DNA of 64,000 nucleotides. It comes from JAIBJN01 sp035461525. GTDB lineage: Bacteria; Actinomycetota; Thermoleophilia; Gaiellales; Gaiellaceae. Shown one piece after another: positions 1 through 7,761 of this stretch. The notes below the pieces were generated by a model that was not told the origin of the DNA, did no database searches, and saw only the letters and a list, made by a program, of their open reading frames with translations. How positions within the stretch are numbered: the first letter of the stretch is position 1; each line of letters starts with the position of its first letter. The translations under genes were made by a program, and so were the position numbers. The stretch is from the NCBI GenBank assembly GCA_035461525.1, contig DATHVD010000061.1, positions 26,580 through 90,579 of the forward strand, given 5' to 3'.

Positions 1-1
1 G

Positions 2-982
2 CCGATCACCTGCACGGTGAATCCGGCAGCAGGCCGTGAACAGCGCTTCGGCGCGGGGACGCTGGGGCGGGCGGATGAACCGGGAAGCTGGCTCGTCGTC
101 GGTGGCGGCCCTGCAGGCATGAAGGCCGCGGAGACACTCGCCCGCCGCGGGCACGATGTGACGCTGCTCGAGCGCGAGGAGCACCTCGGTGGGCAGCTGA
201 ATCTGCTTCTGCGCACGCCGGGGCGAGACGAGTTCGGCTGGATCGTGCGCGACCTCGAGGTTCAGATGCGCCGGCACGGGGTCGAAGTGCGTCTCGGGAC
301 GGAGGCGGCGGCGGCGTTCGTGCGTGAGCTCTCACCCGACGGCGTGATCGTCGCCACCGGCGCGGTCGCCTCGCGCAGCGGCTTCTCCAGTGTCAACCCG
401 CTCGTCGAGGAACTGCCCGGCGTAAACCAGGAAAACGTGCTGACGGTCTGGGACGTCCTGCTCGAGTCGAGACCGGTCGGTAGGCGCGTCGTCGTCCTCG
501 ACGACGACGGCACCCGCTATGCGGCCGGCGTGACGGAGGTGCTGCTCGACCGCGGCTGCACCGTCGAACTCGTCTCACGCTGGCCGGCACTCTTCCCAGC
601 CACGCTGACGACGCTCGACATGGCTCACCTCTACAGCCGCCTGCTCGGCAAGGGTCTCACCTACCGCCTCAACTCGTGGGCGCTCCGAATCGAGAACGAC
701 CACGTCAGCGTGTTCAATCTCTACACGGGCGCCGACGAGACCCTGACCGGGGTCGACACGATCGTGCTCGCGACCGGCCCGAAAGCCAACGACGGCCTCT
801 ACTTCGCGTTGAAGGGCAAGGTCCAGAACCTGCACCGAGTCGGCGACTGCGTCGCACCGCGGAAGCTCGACCACGCCATCTACGAGGGCTACCTCGCCGG
901 CCGCGAGCTGTGGTCACCCCAGGAACGCTACATCTACGAGGGTGAGCTGGAACGGGACGAGCGGGTCGCGATCGGGGCGTGA
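2..982 (+). CDS. NADH:flavin oxidoreductase (TMADH/dienoyl-CoA reductase-like), C-terminal part, truncated by the window edge
   Basis: The reading frame is open from base 2, so the gene begins upstream. The first residues read CTVNPAAGRE, the Cys/NP..GRE segment that follows the 4Fe-4S cysteines in old-yellow-enzyme proteins of the trimethylamine dehydrogenase/2,4-dienoyl-CoA reductase type. A dinucleotide-binding GGGPAG glycine loop follows about 30 residues later, and a closing VGDCVAPRK segment resembles the conserved FAD-contact region. What is visible is therefore the Fe-S linker plus the flavin/NAD(P)-binding half; the FMN barrel that sets the substrate is outside the window. Because the region is rich in methylamine genes, a second amine dehydrogenase (for example for dimethylamine) is possible, but that is inference. 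Confidence 0.8.
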   Translation, partial: PITCTVNPAAGREQRFGAGTLGRADEPGSWLVVGGGPAGMKAAETLARRGHDVTLLEREEHLGGQLNLLLRTPGRDEFGWIVRDLEVQMRRHGVEVRLGTEAAAAFVRELSPDGVIVATGAVASRSGFSSVNPLVEELPGVNQENVLTVWDVLLESRPVGRRVVVLDDDGTRYAAGVTEVLLDRGCTVELVSRWPALFPATLTTLDMAHLYSRLLGKGLTYRLNSWALRIENDHVSVFNLYTGADETLTGVDTIVLATGPKANDGLYFALKGKVQNLHRVGDCVAPRKLDHAIYEGYLAGRELWSPQERYIYEGELERDERVAIGA

Positions 983-1246
983 ACATCCAGGCGCTCTTGG
1001 CATCCGATCCATGCCCGGTCACGCGCCTCACCGGGCGGGCAGCGTTAGACACTGCGTCTCCGGGTGGTGGTTTACTCTGCTGCTCGAGACCTCGCTGCCC
1101 AGTGTTGCCCGGTCGGAAGCGGACAGGAACTCGACAATGTCGCGTTTCCAGACGGGTACAGGGTCGAGCTCATCGAACGGGCGTGAACGGGGCATTCGCG
1201 GGTTCCCGGGCCCGGCGGTGCGAGATCGGTAGCGCCCGCAGGTCCG

Positions 1247-1600
1247 CTACCGTCGCGGCCGGAGAGGAGCACCTCCGAGGCCGACTTCGTTGCCGTCGGG
1301 GTCTCGATAGGTCGCCTTTCGGACACCGTTCGAGTAGGTCTCCCGCTGAGCGGGCTGGAGTCCTCGACCGGCGATCTCGGCGACCATCGCATCGAGGTCA
1401 TCCACGAAGATCGTGTGCAGCGCATGGCCCGCGTGCTCCGGCCGCTCGACGATGAACAGGAACCGGTGCTCGGCGAGCTCCCACACCGCCTCCGTCGCGT
1501 GGGGCGCGAAGCTGGGCTCCGAACCCAGAAGGCGTTCGTACCACGCCGAAGCTTCCCCGTAGTCGTGCACTGGGATACCGGCGAAGAGGTCCACCTGCAT
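1247..1600 (-). CDS. VOC-superfamily (glyoxalase/bleomycin-resistance-like) protein
   Basis: A 117-residue single-module protein with the vicinal-oxygen-chelate layout: an N-terminal strand ending in AGIPVHDY, a WYERLLG segment, and a C-terminal YRDPDGNEVGL motif carrying the usual metal-ligand Glu. Such proteins are metal-dependent isomerases, dioxygenases or antibiotic binders; the substrate cannot be told from sequence. The ATG lies six bases from a TAGGGT -10 box, so the transcript is probably leaderless. It stands alone and points away from the decayed SnoaL-like gene next to it. Confidence 0.8.
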   Translation of the reverse strand: MQVDLFAGIPVHDYGEASAWYERLLGSEPSFAPHATEAVWELAEHRFLFIVERPEHAGHALHTIFVDDLDAMVAEIAGRGLQPAQRETYSNGVRKATYRDPDGNEVGLGGAPLRPRR

Positions 1601-1606
1601 GCCCCG

Positions 1607-1612
1607 ACCCTA
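1607..1612 (-). promoter_or_regulatory. -10 box TAGGGT, leaderless VOC gene
   Basis: Read on the minus strand, TAGGGT is followed by exactly six bases and the ATG at 1600. The same geometry recurs at several other genes in this window. No clear -35 element is visible. Confidence 0.5.
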
Positions 1613-1657
1613 CCGGCCATCTCGATTTCAACACCTATGCCAAGGTGCAGACAGTTC

Positions 1658-1960
1658 ATGTCGCACTTCTCCGAGGGCTGCGTAGTCGAGGCCCCACGGG
1701 CCCGAACGATGGGGACGACGCTTCGTCGGGAAGGACGAGGTGCGTCGCGGACCGGCCGCGCGCTTCGAGGGCATCCCCGACGTCCACTATGGGGACGACG
1801 ATCACTCGCGTGCGGGAACCGGGAGGTCTCGGAATGGACTGTCAGCGGCACCACCACCCACGGCGTGCGCGTCGACGTTGGCGGATGCGACCTCCGGACA
1901 TTCGGAGATGGAGGCACGATCGTCCGCAAGGACAGCTTCTGGAAGATTCGTGAAGCGTGA
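1658..1960 (+). pseudogene. SnoaL/NTF2-like protein, frameshifted remnant
   Basis: Three frames together spell one SnoaL-like polyketide-cyclase fold. MSHFSEGCVVEAPR lies in one frame from 1658; RFVGKDEVRRGPAARFEGIP and DVHYGDDDH follow in a second frame (about 1710-1805); EVSEWTVSGTT through RTFGDGGTIVRKDSFWKI returns to the first frame up to the stop at 1958-1960. The block order and the terminal FWKI match the family from memory, so at least two single-base frameshifts (near 1700 and near 1805) break the gene. The expected N-terminal helix is also weak. It is very unlikely to make a working protein. Confidence 0.7.
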
Positions 1961-2002
1961 TACCTCAACGAGCTCGCCGCGCCGGCGCGGCGGCCAGTAT
2001 CC

Positions 2003-2655
2003 GTGTGCATCGGGGGAGCGACCGGCTGGACCGGCCGAGCGCTCGTGCCCGCCGTCCTCGACGCGCCGGACCTCGAGCTGCGTTCGGCGGTGAGCCGATC
2101 GGCCGCAGGCGGCGACCTCGGTGAGGCGCTCGGCGGCCGCGAGCTGGGCGTCCCCGTGCACGCGTCCGTGGCGGACGCGCTCGCCGGTGTCGACGTCCTC
2201 GTCGACTACACGTCTTCGACCGCGGTCCGGGCGAACGCGATGGCTGCGATCGAGGCGGGGGTCATCGTGGGCAGCTCGGGCCGCACGGCGGTCGATTTCG
2301 CCGAGATCGACGCGGCTGCCCGCAGACGCTCCGTCGGCGTCGTCGCCTCCGGCAACTTCTCCCTCACCGCGGCGATGTGGCAGGCGGGCGGCCCTCCTCG
2401 CCGCGCGCCACCTTCCGCCGGGAGGCGCGCGGCGCAACGGTCGGGGGCGCACAGGTGCACTCCGTCCGGCTCCCGAGCTTCGTGGTCTCCACCGAGATCG
2501 TCTTCGCCCGGCCCGACGAGCGCCTCACGATCCGCCACGACGCTGGAAGCACGCCCGAGCCGTACGTCGAGGGGACGCTGCTCGCGGTGCGCCGGGTGCC
2601 GGGGCTCGTCGGGCTGACGCGCGGGCTCGATGCCCTCCTCCTGGGCGCGGACTAG
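2003..2655 (+). pseudogene. Dihydrodipicolinate-reductase-like (DapB) gene with an internal deletion and frameshifts
   Basis: The N-terminal Rossmann part is intact from a GTG at 2003: CIGGATGWTGRALVP, then SGRTAVDFAEID and VASGNFSLTAAMWQA. At about 2385 an extra G shifts the frame; the continuation ALLAARHLP is in the next frame. The C-terminal part (TVGGAQVHSVRLPSFVVSTE through DERLTIRHDAG and LVGLTRGLD) lies in the third frame and ends at 2655. Roughly 40-50 residues of the catalytic domain, including the usual KPD.PSGT region, are missing between these parts. Intact relatives act in lysine biosynthesis or as NAD(P)-dependent reductases of unknown substrate; this copy looks dead. Confidence 0.75.
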
Positions 2656-2659
2656 CCCC

Positions 2660-3244
2660 CTAACGTCGCGCGACGACGATTCCGGCGTTCCACCCGGGCG
2701 CTCGCCCGTTGGGCGGCGGGCGGATCGACTCCGCGTCGATGCCGCCGCGGGCGAGGAGCCACGAGACGGTCGAGTTCGAGTTCCACATCTCGCCGGTCTC
2801 GAGCTCGTCGCGGCCCCAGACAGGCGTCGGGACCTCCGCTACCAGCGCGAGGAGCCCCTGGGCGATTCGCGGGTCGTCCGAGAGCCGGCGCGGGCTGTCC
2901 ACGGCCTCGTCCACGTCGGGGATGACGCCGTCGCGCCAGCAGCGCACCTCGTAGCGGAAGATGCGGAGCCTGCGGGCTGCGCGGCTCCCGACAGGCCCTT
3001 CCGCGACGACGCCGCGCTCTGCCCGGTCGTCCGACCACGCCGGTGCCTGCTCGATCACGAAGCGCCCCTCCGGCACGCGGACGACCAGCGCGGAGTGGTA
3101 GAGATCGCAGCGGTCGCGGCGCTCGAGCCGCGCGACGACGGCCTCGAAGACTTTGCCGTTCAGCCGGACGGAGACACCGCCGGCCCCGAGGGGCAGCCAG
3201 TAGAGGTCGACGGCGGAGCTCGTCTCGTGCGGCATCCGGAGCAT
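2660..3244 (-). CDS. Conserved protein of unknown function
   Basis: A protein of about 191-194 residues. Two in-frame ATGs (3244 and 3235) precede PHETSSAVDLYWLPLG, and I give the longer form. It is rich in Arg, Asp and Trp, has no signal peptide or membrane segment, and contains RCDLYHSALVVRVPEGRFVI, TPVWGRDELETGEMWNSNS and a C-terminal PGWNAGIVVARR. I recognise these blocks from uncharacterised actinobacterial proteins but know no function. A TAGGGT box on the minus strand lies about 30 bases upstream of the ATG. It is divergent from the gene at 3314. Confidence 0.7.
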   Translation of the reverse strand: MLRMPHETSSAVDLYWLPLGAGGVSVRLNGKVFEAVVARLERRDRCDLYHSALVVRVPEGRFVIEQAPAWSDDRAERGVVAEGPVGSRAARRLRIFRYEVRCWRDGVIPDVDEAVDSPRRLSDDPRIAQGLLALVAEVPTPVWGRDELETGEMWNSNSTVSWLLARGGIDAESIRPPPNGRAPGWNAGIVVARR

Positions 3245-3300
3245 GGGCGGCCCAAGGAGCCGGGCCGGACTCCGGCACCCTACGCCACCTCGCCGCCGCA

Positions 3301-3306
3301 TAGGCT
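3301..3306 (+). promoter_or_regulatory. -10 box TAGGCT, leaderless gene at 3314
   Basis: TAGGCT is followed by seven bases and the GTG start at 3314. This fits the leaderless -10/start geometry seen elsewhere in the window and helps fix the start. Confidence 0.45.
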
Positions 3307-3313
3307 TCGTCAG

Positions 3314-3640
3314 GTGCGTCACGTCCGCGACCTGCCCGCGCTCTGGCCGTTCCGGCAGCGGCGCCACGTGGTCGTCGTCTGCCTGGACGATCCCGCCGGG
3401 CTTCTCGCCGCCCGCGCGGAGATCGAGGCCCGCGGCGCAGCGCTCGTCGTCGAAGCGCGGGCAGGCCCGCTCTCGGCTGCGCTCGGGCGCCCGTCCTTGA
3501 CCGTGGCCGACCGCTTCGGCACCGTGACCCTTTGTGCGCCCGCGGCGAGCGCCGCGGAGGTGCTCGCGGAGCTCGACGCCTTCGAGCTCTCCTGCCCCGA
3601 GTGCGGCCCCAAGGCCTGGGGCGGCGCCCGCGCCTACTGA
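3314..3640 (+). CDS. Small conserved protein with C-terminal CPEC motif, function unknown
   Basis: A 108-residue protein starting at GTG 3314. It opens VRHVRDLPALWPFRQRRHVV and has an alternating beta/alpha pattern like a degenerate thioredoxin-fold or peroxiredoxin-like domain (VVVVCLDDP, then AVADRFGTVT-like strands, here TVADRFGTVT). It ends with SCPECGPKAW, a CxxC pair that could bind metal or be redox active. No partner gene is obvious. The fold suggestion is weak; the coding call rests on codon pattern, start geometry and conserved-looking blocks. Confidence 0.6.
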   Translation: MRHVRDLPALWPFRQRRHVVVVCLDDPAGLLAARAEIEARGAALVVEARAGPLSAALGRPSLTVADRFGTVTLCAPAASAAEVLAELDAFELSCPECGPKAWGGARAY

Positions 3641-3731
3641 CAGCCCCCGCGCGCCCTGAGATGCGGGTGGGAGCTGGGGGCGCGCGACCCCCCGCTCCCG
3701 CAGGGCTCTCCTCTGCCCCGACCGGCCCCGC

Positions 3732-4029
3732 CTACTGCACCACTCCGCCCGCGACGCGCCCACCGGCGTCGCCGGTCGCGAGCGTCGCCGAGTCCGGCCG
3801 AGGACGCCCTCGGTCGCGGACTGGTACCTCGTCGGGATGTTGGCGAGGGTGTCGGGCAGCGCGTGCACCATGATCGCGCTGCCGTCCGCGTCGACGCTCA
3901 CCTTGACGTGGTTCTGCGCCGAAGTCGTGCTGCCCCGCCCGCGTAGAGCGGGGCCGTGGCGACCGCGGCGAGGAGCGCCAGCGTCGCCGTGACGACCAGC
4001 TTCCTCTTCGACCGGAAGCGAGTCCGCAT
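3732..4029 (-). pseudogene. Secreted Cu/Zn superoxide dismutase-like gene, internally deleted and frameshifted
   Basis: From ATG 4029 the minus strand encodes a signal peptide (MRTRFRSKRKLVVTATLALL with AAVATAPLYA). Another frame then gives VDADGSAIMVHALPDTLANI followed by PTRYQSA, and a third frame gives PDSATLATGDAGGRVAGGVV and a stop at 3732-3734. The DADGSAIMVH and ATLATGDAG..GVV blocks are the C-terminal end of secreted SodC-like proteins of high-GC actinobacteria. The whole beta-barrel middle with the copper-ligand histidines is gone, and the last block has GGVV where a Cys would normally form the disulfide. The remnant is about half the usual length and cannot be functional. Confidence 0.65.
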
Positions 4030-4251
4030 GCCTCTCCCATTCCTTTCATTGGCCCGCCCTGTGGGCGGTTCCTCCGTTACCGCCTGTAATGGCTCTTGGG
4101 AGAGCGTGCCCGGCGGCGGAACGAGATTGACGGCCCCGAATCCTTGCAGGGATGCGAGGCGACGCACAAGCCGGGCCCTGTGGATGGTTTGGCGCCGATC
4201 GGGCACGAACCGGGGACAGTTCGGCGCGCTCTTTCCGGCTAGCGTCGGATC
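4030..4251 (+). other. Intergenic region, no gene seen
   Basis: This stretch between the sodC remnant and the small gene at 4252 has no convincing reading frame. It contains a short GC-rich dyad near 4051-4066 and, at its end, the -10 box of the next gene. Confidence 0.5.
4240..4245 (+). promoter_or_regulatory. -10 box TAGCGT, leaderless gene at 4252
   Basis: TAGCGT lies six bases before the ATG at 4252. A TTCGGC about 18 bases upstream could serve as a weak -35. Confidence 0.5.
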
Positions 4252-4521
4252 ATGGTGACGAGGGTGAAGACTCCGTGGGGACGGGCGACGATCGTGGAAG
4301 AGCTGCGCCTCGCCCAGCGCGCCGGCCCGAAGCGCTTCGGGACGATCGTCCAGCTCCTCGAGGACGAGAAGGGAGGTGAGCTCGTGCGCTTCGCCTACTC
4401 GACCGGCGGCGTCGGCCGGCGGGGACCGGTGACGCTGCGCGGGCGCGACGTGGAGCGGCTCCGCAGAGAGCTCGCGGTGCGGCCGCGACTGGCGGCGGCG
4501 CTCGGCCTGCACGCGCCGTAG
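4252..4521 (+). CDS. Small conserved protein of unknown function
   Basis: An 89-residue basic protein (VTRVKTPWGRATIVEELRLA at the N-terminus) with FGTIVQLLEDEKGGELVRFA, RRGPVTLRGRDVERLR and no signal peptide or membrane segment. It looks like a compact alpha/beta domain, possibly nucleic-acid binding given the Arg content, but I do not recognise a family. The leaderless promoter geometry supports the start. It converges on purQ. Confidence 0.6.
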   Translation: MVTRVKTPWGRATIVEELRLAQRAGPKRFGTIVQLLEDEKGGELVRFAYSTGGVGRRGPVTLRGRDVERLRRELAVRPRLAAALGLHAP

Positions 4522-4562
4522 CGGTCGGGGGACAACTTCATATCGACGGGTCGGTTGGCCGC

Positions 4563-5249
4563 CTATGCGGATGCGTACAGACGCTCGCGGGCTGCCTCCA
4601 CCAGCGACGCGAGGATGAGCGCGCCATCGCCGGAGCCCAGGAGCGGATCGACCGCGTGCTCGGGATGGGGCATGAGGCCCATCACGTTCCCGTCGGCGTT
4701 GACCACGCCGGCGACGCCCCGCTCGGAGCCGTTGGGATTCGTTCCCGGCGCGTACCGGAGCACGATCTGCTCCTCGGACAGGTCGGGCGGAGCGTGAAAG
4801 CAGCCTTCCCCGTGCTTGACCGGGATCGTCAGCCTCTGACCCGGCGCGCAGCGCGCCGTGAACGGCGTGTCCGTCCGCTCGACGGTGACCGGGACGTCGC
4901 GGCAGACGAACGCCAGCGACGCGTTCGGGCGCAGCACGCCGGGAAGCAGCCCCGCCTCGCAGAGAACCTGGAACCCGTTGCAGATCCCGAGCACGGGGCC
5001 GCCGGACGCGGCGAAACCGGCCACGGCGGTCATCGCTGGGGCGAAGCGTGCGATCGCGCCGCAGCGGAGGTAGTCCCCGTACGAGAAGCCGCCGGGCAGG
5101 ACGACCGCGTCGACGGATGGGAGCTCCGTCTCGCCGTGCCAGATGAGCACCGGCTTCCCGCCCAGTGCCGAGAGCGCCCAGGCGGCGTCGCGGTCGTCGT
5201 TCGACCCCGGGAAGACGAGGACGCCGATGCGTGGGCGCCGCTCGCTCAT
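4563..5249 (-). CDS. purQ: Phosphoribosylformylglycinamidine synthase, glutaminase subunit PurQ
   Basis: A 228-residue class I glutamine amidotransferase that hydrolyses glutamine and passes ammonia to PurL in step four of purine synthesis. Visible marks are the opening IGVLVFPGSNDDRDAAWAL, the oxyanion/GGFSYGDYLRCGAIA block, the nucleophile in GICNGFQVLCEAG, and the catalytic His/Glu in PHPEHAVDP. The length is normal. It is the last gene of the minus-strand pur operon and starts a few bases inside the end of purS. No purL follows; the next gene is on the other strand, so the synthetase subunit must be elsewhere. Confidence 0.95.
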   Translation of the reverse strand: MSERRPRIGVLVFPGSNDDRDAAWALSALGGKPVLIWHGETELPSVDAVVLPGGFSYGDYLRCGAIARFAPAMTAVAGFAASGGPVLGICNGFQVLCEAGLLPGVLRPNASLAFVCRDVPVTVERTDTPFTARCAPGQRLTIPVKHGEGCFHAPPDLSEEQIVLRYAPGTNPNGSERGVAGVVNADGNVMGLMPHPEHAVDPLLGSGDGALILASLVEAARERLYASA

Positions 5250-5494
5250 GCCCGCGTCTCCTCGACCTCGATCTCGTAGCTCTCGATGAGCGGGTTCGCC
5301 AAGAGCCGCTCGCACATCTGCTCGAGCTGCGAGCGCGCCTCGGCGGCGCTCGGCGCGTCGACCTCGAGGTCGATCAGCCGGCCCACGCGGGCCGTGTCCA
5401 CGGGGAATCCGAGCTGGCGGAGCGAGCGCTCGACCGCCTCGCCCTGGGGGTCGAGGATGCCGCCCTTCGGCCTGACGAGGACGGTCGCCCTCAC
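5246..5494 (-). CDS. purS: Phosphoribosylformylglycinamidine synthase subunit PurS
   Basis: An 82-residue protein starting at GTG 5494 (VRATVLVRPKGGILDPQGEA) with the PurS pattern: VERSLRQLGF, then VGRLIDLEVDA and the C-terminal LLANPLIESYEIEVEE. PurS bridges PurQ and PurL in the three-part FGAM synthase of actinobacteria and Bacillus. Its GTGA start overlaps the purC stop, and its end overlaps the purQ start, which implies translational coupling. Confidence 0.93.
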   Translation of the reverse strand: MRATVLVRPKGGILDPQGEAVERSLRQLGFPVDTARVGRLIDLEVDAPSAAEARSQLEQMCERLLANPLIESYEIEVEETRA

Positions 5495-6351
5495 CGCAGC
5501 ACGATCCCCGGGTCGGCGACGTAGTCGTCGAAGGAGAGCCCGGTGAGCCGTTCGAACGCCTCCACGTAGCGGGCGCGCGTGCCGTCGACGACGTCGGCCG
5601 GGAGCTCGGGCCCCGGCGCGGTCTTGTCCCAGGCCAGCGTCTCGCAGTAGTCGCGCACGTACTGCTTGTCGAACGACGCCTGGCCGCGTCCGGGCTCGTA
5701 CTCGACGGCGGGCCAGAAGCGCGAGGAGTCCGGTGTCAGGGCCTCGTCCCCGAGCGTGAGCGCACCGTCCGCGTCCAGGCCGAGCTCGAACTTCGTGTCG
5801 GCGATGACGATGCCCCGGTCGGCGGCGTGGGCAGCGGCGAACCGGTAGAGCTCCAGCGAGATCCGCTCGGCCTCGTCGAGGAGCTCGGCGCCGACGAGCT
5901 CGGCGGCCTGCTCGCGGTCGATGTTCTCGTCGTGGCCCTCCTCCGCCTTCGTCGCGGGGGTGAAGATCGGCGCGGGAAGCCTTTCCGACTCGCGCAGGCC
6001 CTCGGGGAGCCGGTGCCCGCAGACCTCGCCGCTCGCGCGGTAGTCCTTCCATCCCGAGCCGGCGAGGTAGCCGCGGACGACGCACTCGATCGGCAGCATC
6101 GAGAGTCGCCTGGCCTCCGTCGAGCGGCCGTCGGGCCGCAACGCGAGCAGGTGGTTCGGGACGATCTCGCGGGTGCGCGCGAACCAGAAGCCGGAGAGCC
6201 CGGTGAGGACGCGGCCCTTGTCCGGGATCTCGGTCGGGAGGACGACGTCGAACGTCGAGATGCGGTCGCTGGCGACGAGCAGGAGCCGCTCGGCGTCGAG
6301 CTCGAAGATCTCCCGGACCTTTCCGCTCGCGACGTGGACTGCTTCAGGCAT
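5491..6351 (-). CDS. purC: SAICAR synthetase PurC
   Basis: A 286-residue phosphoribosylaminoimidazole-succinocarboxamide synthase. Typical blocks are SGKVREIFELDAERLLLVAS, DRISTFDVVLPTEIPDKGRV, the IECVVRGYLAGSGWKDY strand and the nucleotide-binding IVIADTKFELGLD. It joins aspartate to CAIR using ATP. The ATG at 6351 is chosen because it gives the standard N-terminus; its first codons overlap the end of purB by eight bases. Confidence 0.95.
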   Translation of the reverse strand: MPEAVHVASGKVREIFELDAERLLLVASDRISTFDVVLPTEIPDKGRVLTGLSGFWFARTREIVPNHLLALRPDGRSTEARRLSMLPIECVVRGYLAGSGWKDYRASGEVCGHRLPEGLRESERLPAPIFTPATKAEEGHDENIDREQAAELVGAELLDEAERISLELYRFAAAHAADRGIVIADTKFELGLDADGALTLGDEALTPDSSRFWPAVEYEPGRGQASFDKQYVRDYCETLAWDKTAPGPELPADVVDGTRARYVEAFERLTGLSFDDYVADPGIVLR

Positions 6352-7684
6352 GGACGGGGTCCCCCTTCCGTTGGACGACGGTCTCGGCGAGCGCGGCGAG
6401 GCGCTCGAACAGCACGTCGACGTGGCGCAGGGCCCCGTCGAGGTCGAAGGCGGCGGCGAGCGCCTCCTCATCGAGGCGGGACGTCACCTCCGGGTCGGCC
6501 GCTAGCAGCTCGCGGAAGTCCCGCTCCTCGTCCCAGGCGGCCAGGGCGCTCCGCTGCACGAGGCGGTAGGCCTCGTCGCGCGAAAGCCCGGCGGCGACGA
6601 GGGCGAGCAGGATCCGCTGGCTGAAGACGAGCCCGTGCGAGGCGTCGAGGTTGCGGCGCATGCGCTCCGGGTCGACGACGAGCCCCTCCACGAGCCAGGC
6701 GAAGCGGTCGAGCATGTAGTCCAGCGCGAGGAACGCGTCGGGGAGGACGACCCGCTCGGCGCTCGAGTGCGAGATGTCCCGCTCGTGCCAGAGCGCCACG
6801 TTCTCGAAGCCGACGACAGCTGCGGCACGGACGACGCGCGCGAGCCCGCAGAGGCGCTCGGCGACGATCGGGTTGCGCTTGTGCGGCATCGCCGACGACC
6901 CTTTCTGGCCGCTCCGGAACGGCTCCTGCGCCTCGCGCACCTCGGTGCGGGCGAGGTGGCGGATCTCCGTGGCGAAGCGCTCGAGGGAGGCCGCAGTGAC
7001 GGCGAGAGCCGCGAGCAGGGCCGCATGCCGGTCGCGCGGGACGACCTGCGTCGCCACCGACTCCGGTACGAGCCCGAGCCGCTCGCAGGCGATTCGCTCC
7101 ATCTCGGGATCGCCGCCGCCGTAGGTGCCGACGGCGCCGGCGAGCTTGCCGACCCGCATGCCTTCCAGTGCCCGCGTGAGCCGCTCGCGGTCGCGCTCGA
7201 GCTCGAAGGCCCAGCCGGCGAGCTTCGCGCCGAAGGTGGTCGGCTCGGCGTGGACGCCGTGCGTCCTCCCGACCGTTGGCGTAGCGCGGTGCTCCTCGGC
7301 CCGGCCGACGACCGCGGCGAGCGCGCGGTCGAGCCTCTCGAGGACGAGCGCGCCGGCCTCGTCGACCTGGAGCGCAGTCGCGGTGTCGAGGACGTCCGAG
7401 GACGTGAGCCCGTAGTGGAGCCAGCGCGCCGCCGGTCCCACGGCCTCGGCCACGGCATCGACGAAGGCGGCGAGGTCGTGCTGTGTCCGCTCCTCGATCT
7501 CGGCCACGTGCTCTGGTGTAGGAGGAACGGCGCGTTCGCGCACCTCTGCCGCCGCCTCGGGCGGCACGGCGCCGATCTCGGCCCAGGCGTCCAGCGCCGC
7601 CAGCTCGACCTCGAGCCAGCGTGCGAGCTTGCCCTCCTCCGACCAGACGCGCTTCATGGCCGGGCGGGAGTAGCGGGCGATCAC
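6344..7684 (-). CDS. purB: Adenylosuccinate lyase PurB
   Basis: A 446-residue member of the fumarase/aspartase superfamily. It begins VIARYSRPAMKRVWSEEGKL and carries TSSDVLDTATALQ, the GRTHGVHAEPTTFG segment and the signature SSAMPHKRNPIVAERL around the catalytic loop. It cleaves SAICAR and adenylosuccinate in purine synthesis. The GTG at 7684 is seven bases from a TAGACT box on the minus strand, so the gene may have its own leaderless promoter in addition to readthrough from purE, which ends 77 bases upstream. Confidence 0.95.
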   Translation of the reverse strand: MIARYSRPAMKRVWSEEGKLARWLEVELAALDAWAEIGAVPPEAAAEVRERAVPPTPEHVAEIEERTQHDLAAFVDAVAEAVGPAARWLHYGLTSSDVLDTATALQVDEAGALVLERLDRALAAVVGRAEEHRATPTVGRTHGVHAEPTTFGAKLAGWAFELERDRERLTRALEGMRVGKLAGAVGTYGGGDPEMERIACERLGLVPESVATQVVPRDRHAALLAALAVTAASLERFATEIRHLARTEVREAQEPFRSGQKGSSAMPHKRNPIVAERLCGLARVVRAAAVVGFENVALWHERDISHSSAERVVLPDAFLALDYMLDRFAWLVEGLVVDPERMRRNLDASHGLVFSQRILLALVAAGLSRDEAYRLVQRSALAAWDEERDFRELLAADPEVTSRLDEEALAAAFDLDGALRHVDVLFERLAALAETVVQRKGDPVHA

Positions 7685-7691
7685 GCCCCCA

Positions 7692-7697
7692 AGTCTA
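7692..7697 (-). promoter_or_regulatory. -10 box TAGACT before purB
   Basis: On the minus strand TAGACT is followed by seven bases and the GTG of purB. It would give purB a leaderless internal promoter within the pur operon. Confidence 0.45.
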
Positions 7698-7761
7698 GAG
7701 AGCGCCCAGGCTTGTCCCCGCCGGTCCGGCGAAAACGCGAGCCGACCGGCCGGCCGGAGGT

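Noticed and set aside
983..1246. Possible small RNA or gene in the gap after the first flavoprotein
   Set aside because: No convincing frame, terminator or conserved RNA motif; CCGGGTGGTGG near 1061 is too short to count as a repeat copy.
2660..3901. A single 413-residue minus-strand protein
   Set aside because: It joins a real 191-residue protein to an antisense stretch and the sodC remnant; a family-like start exists at 3235/3244.
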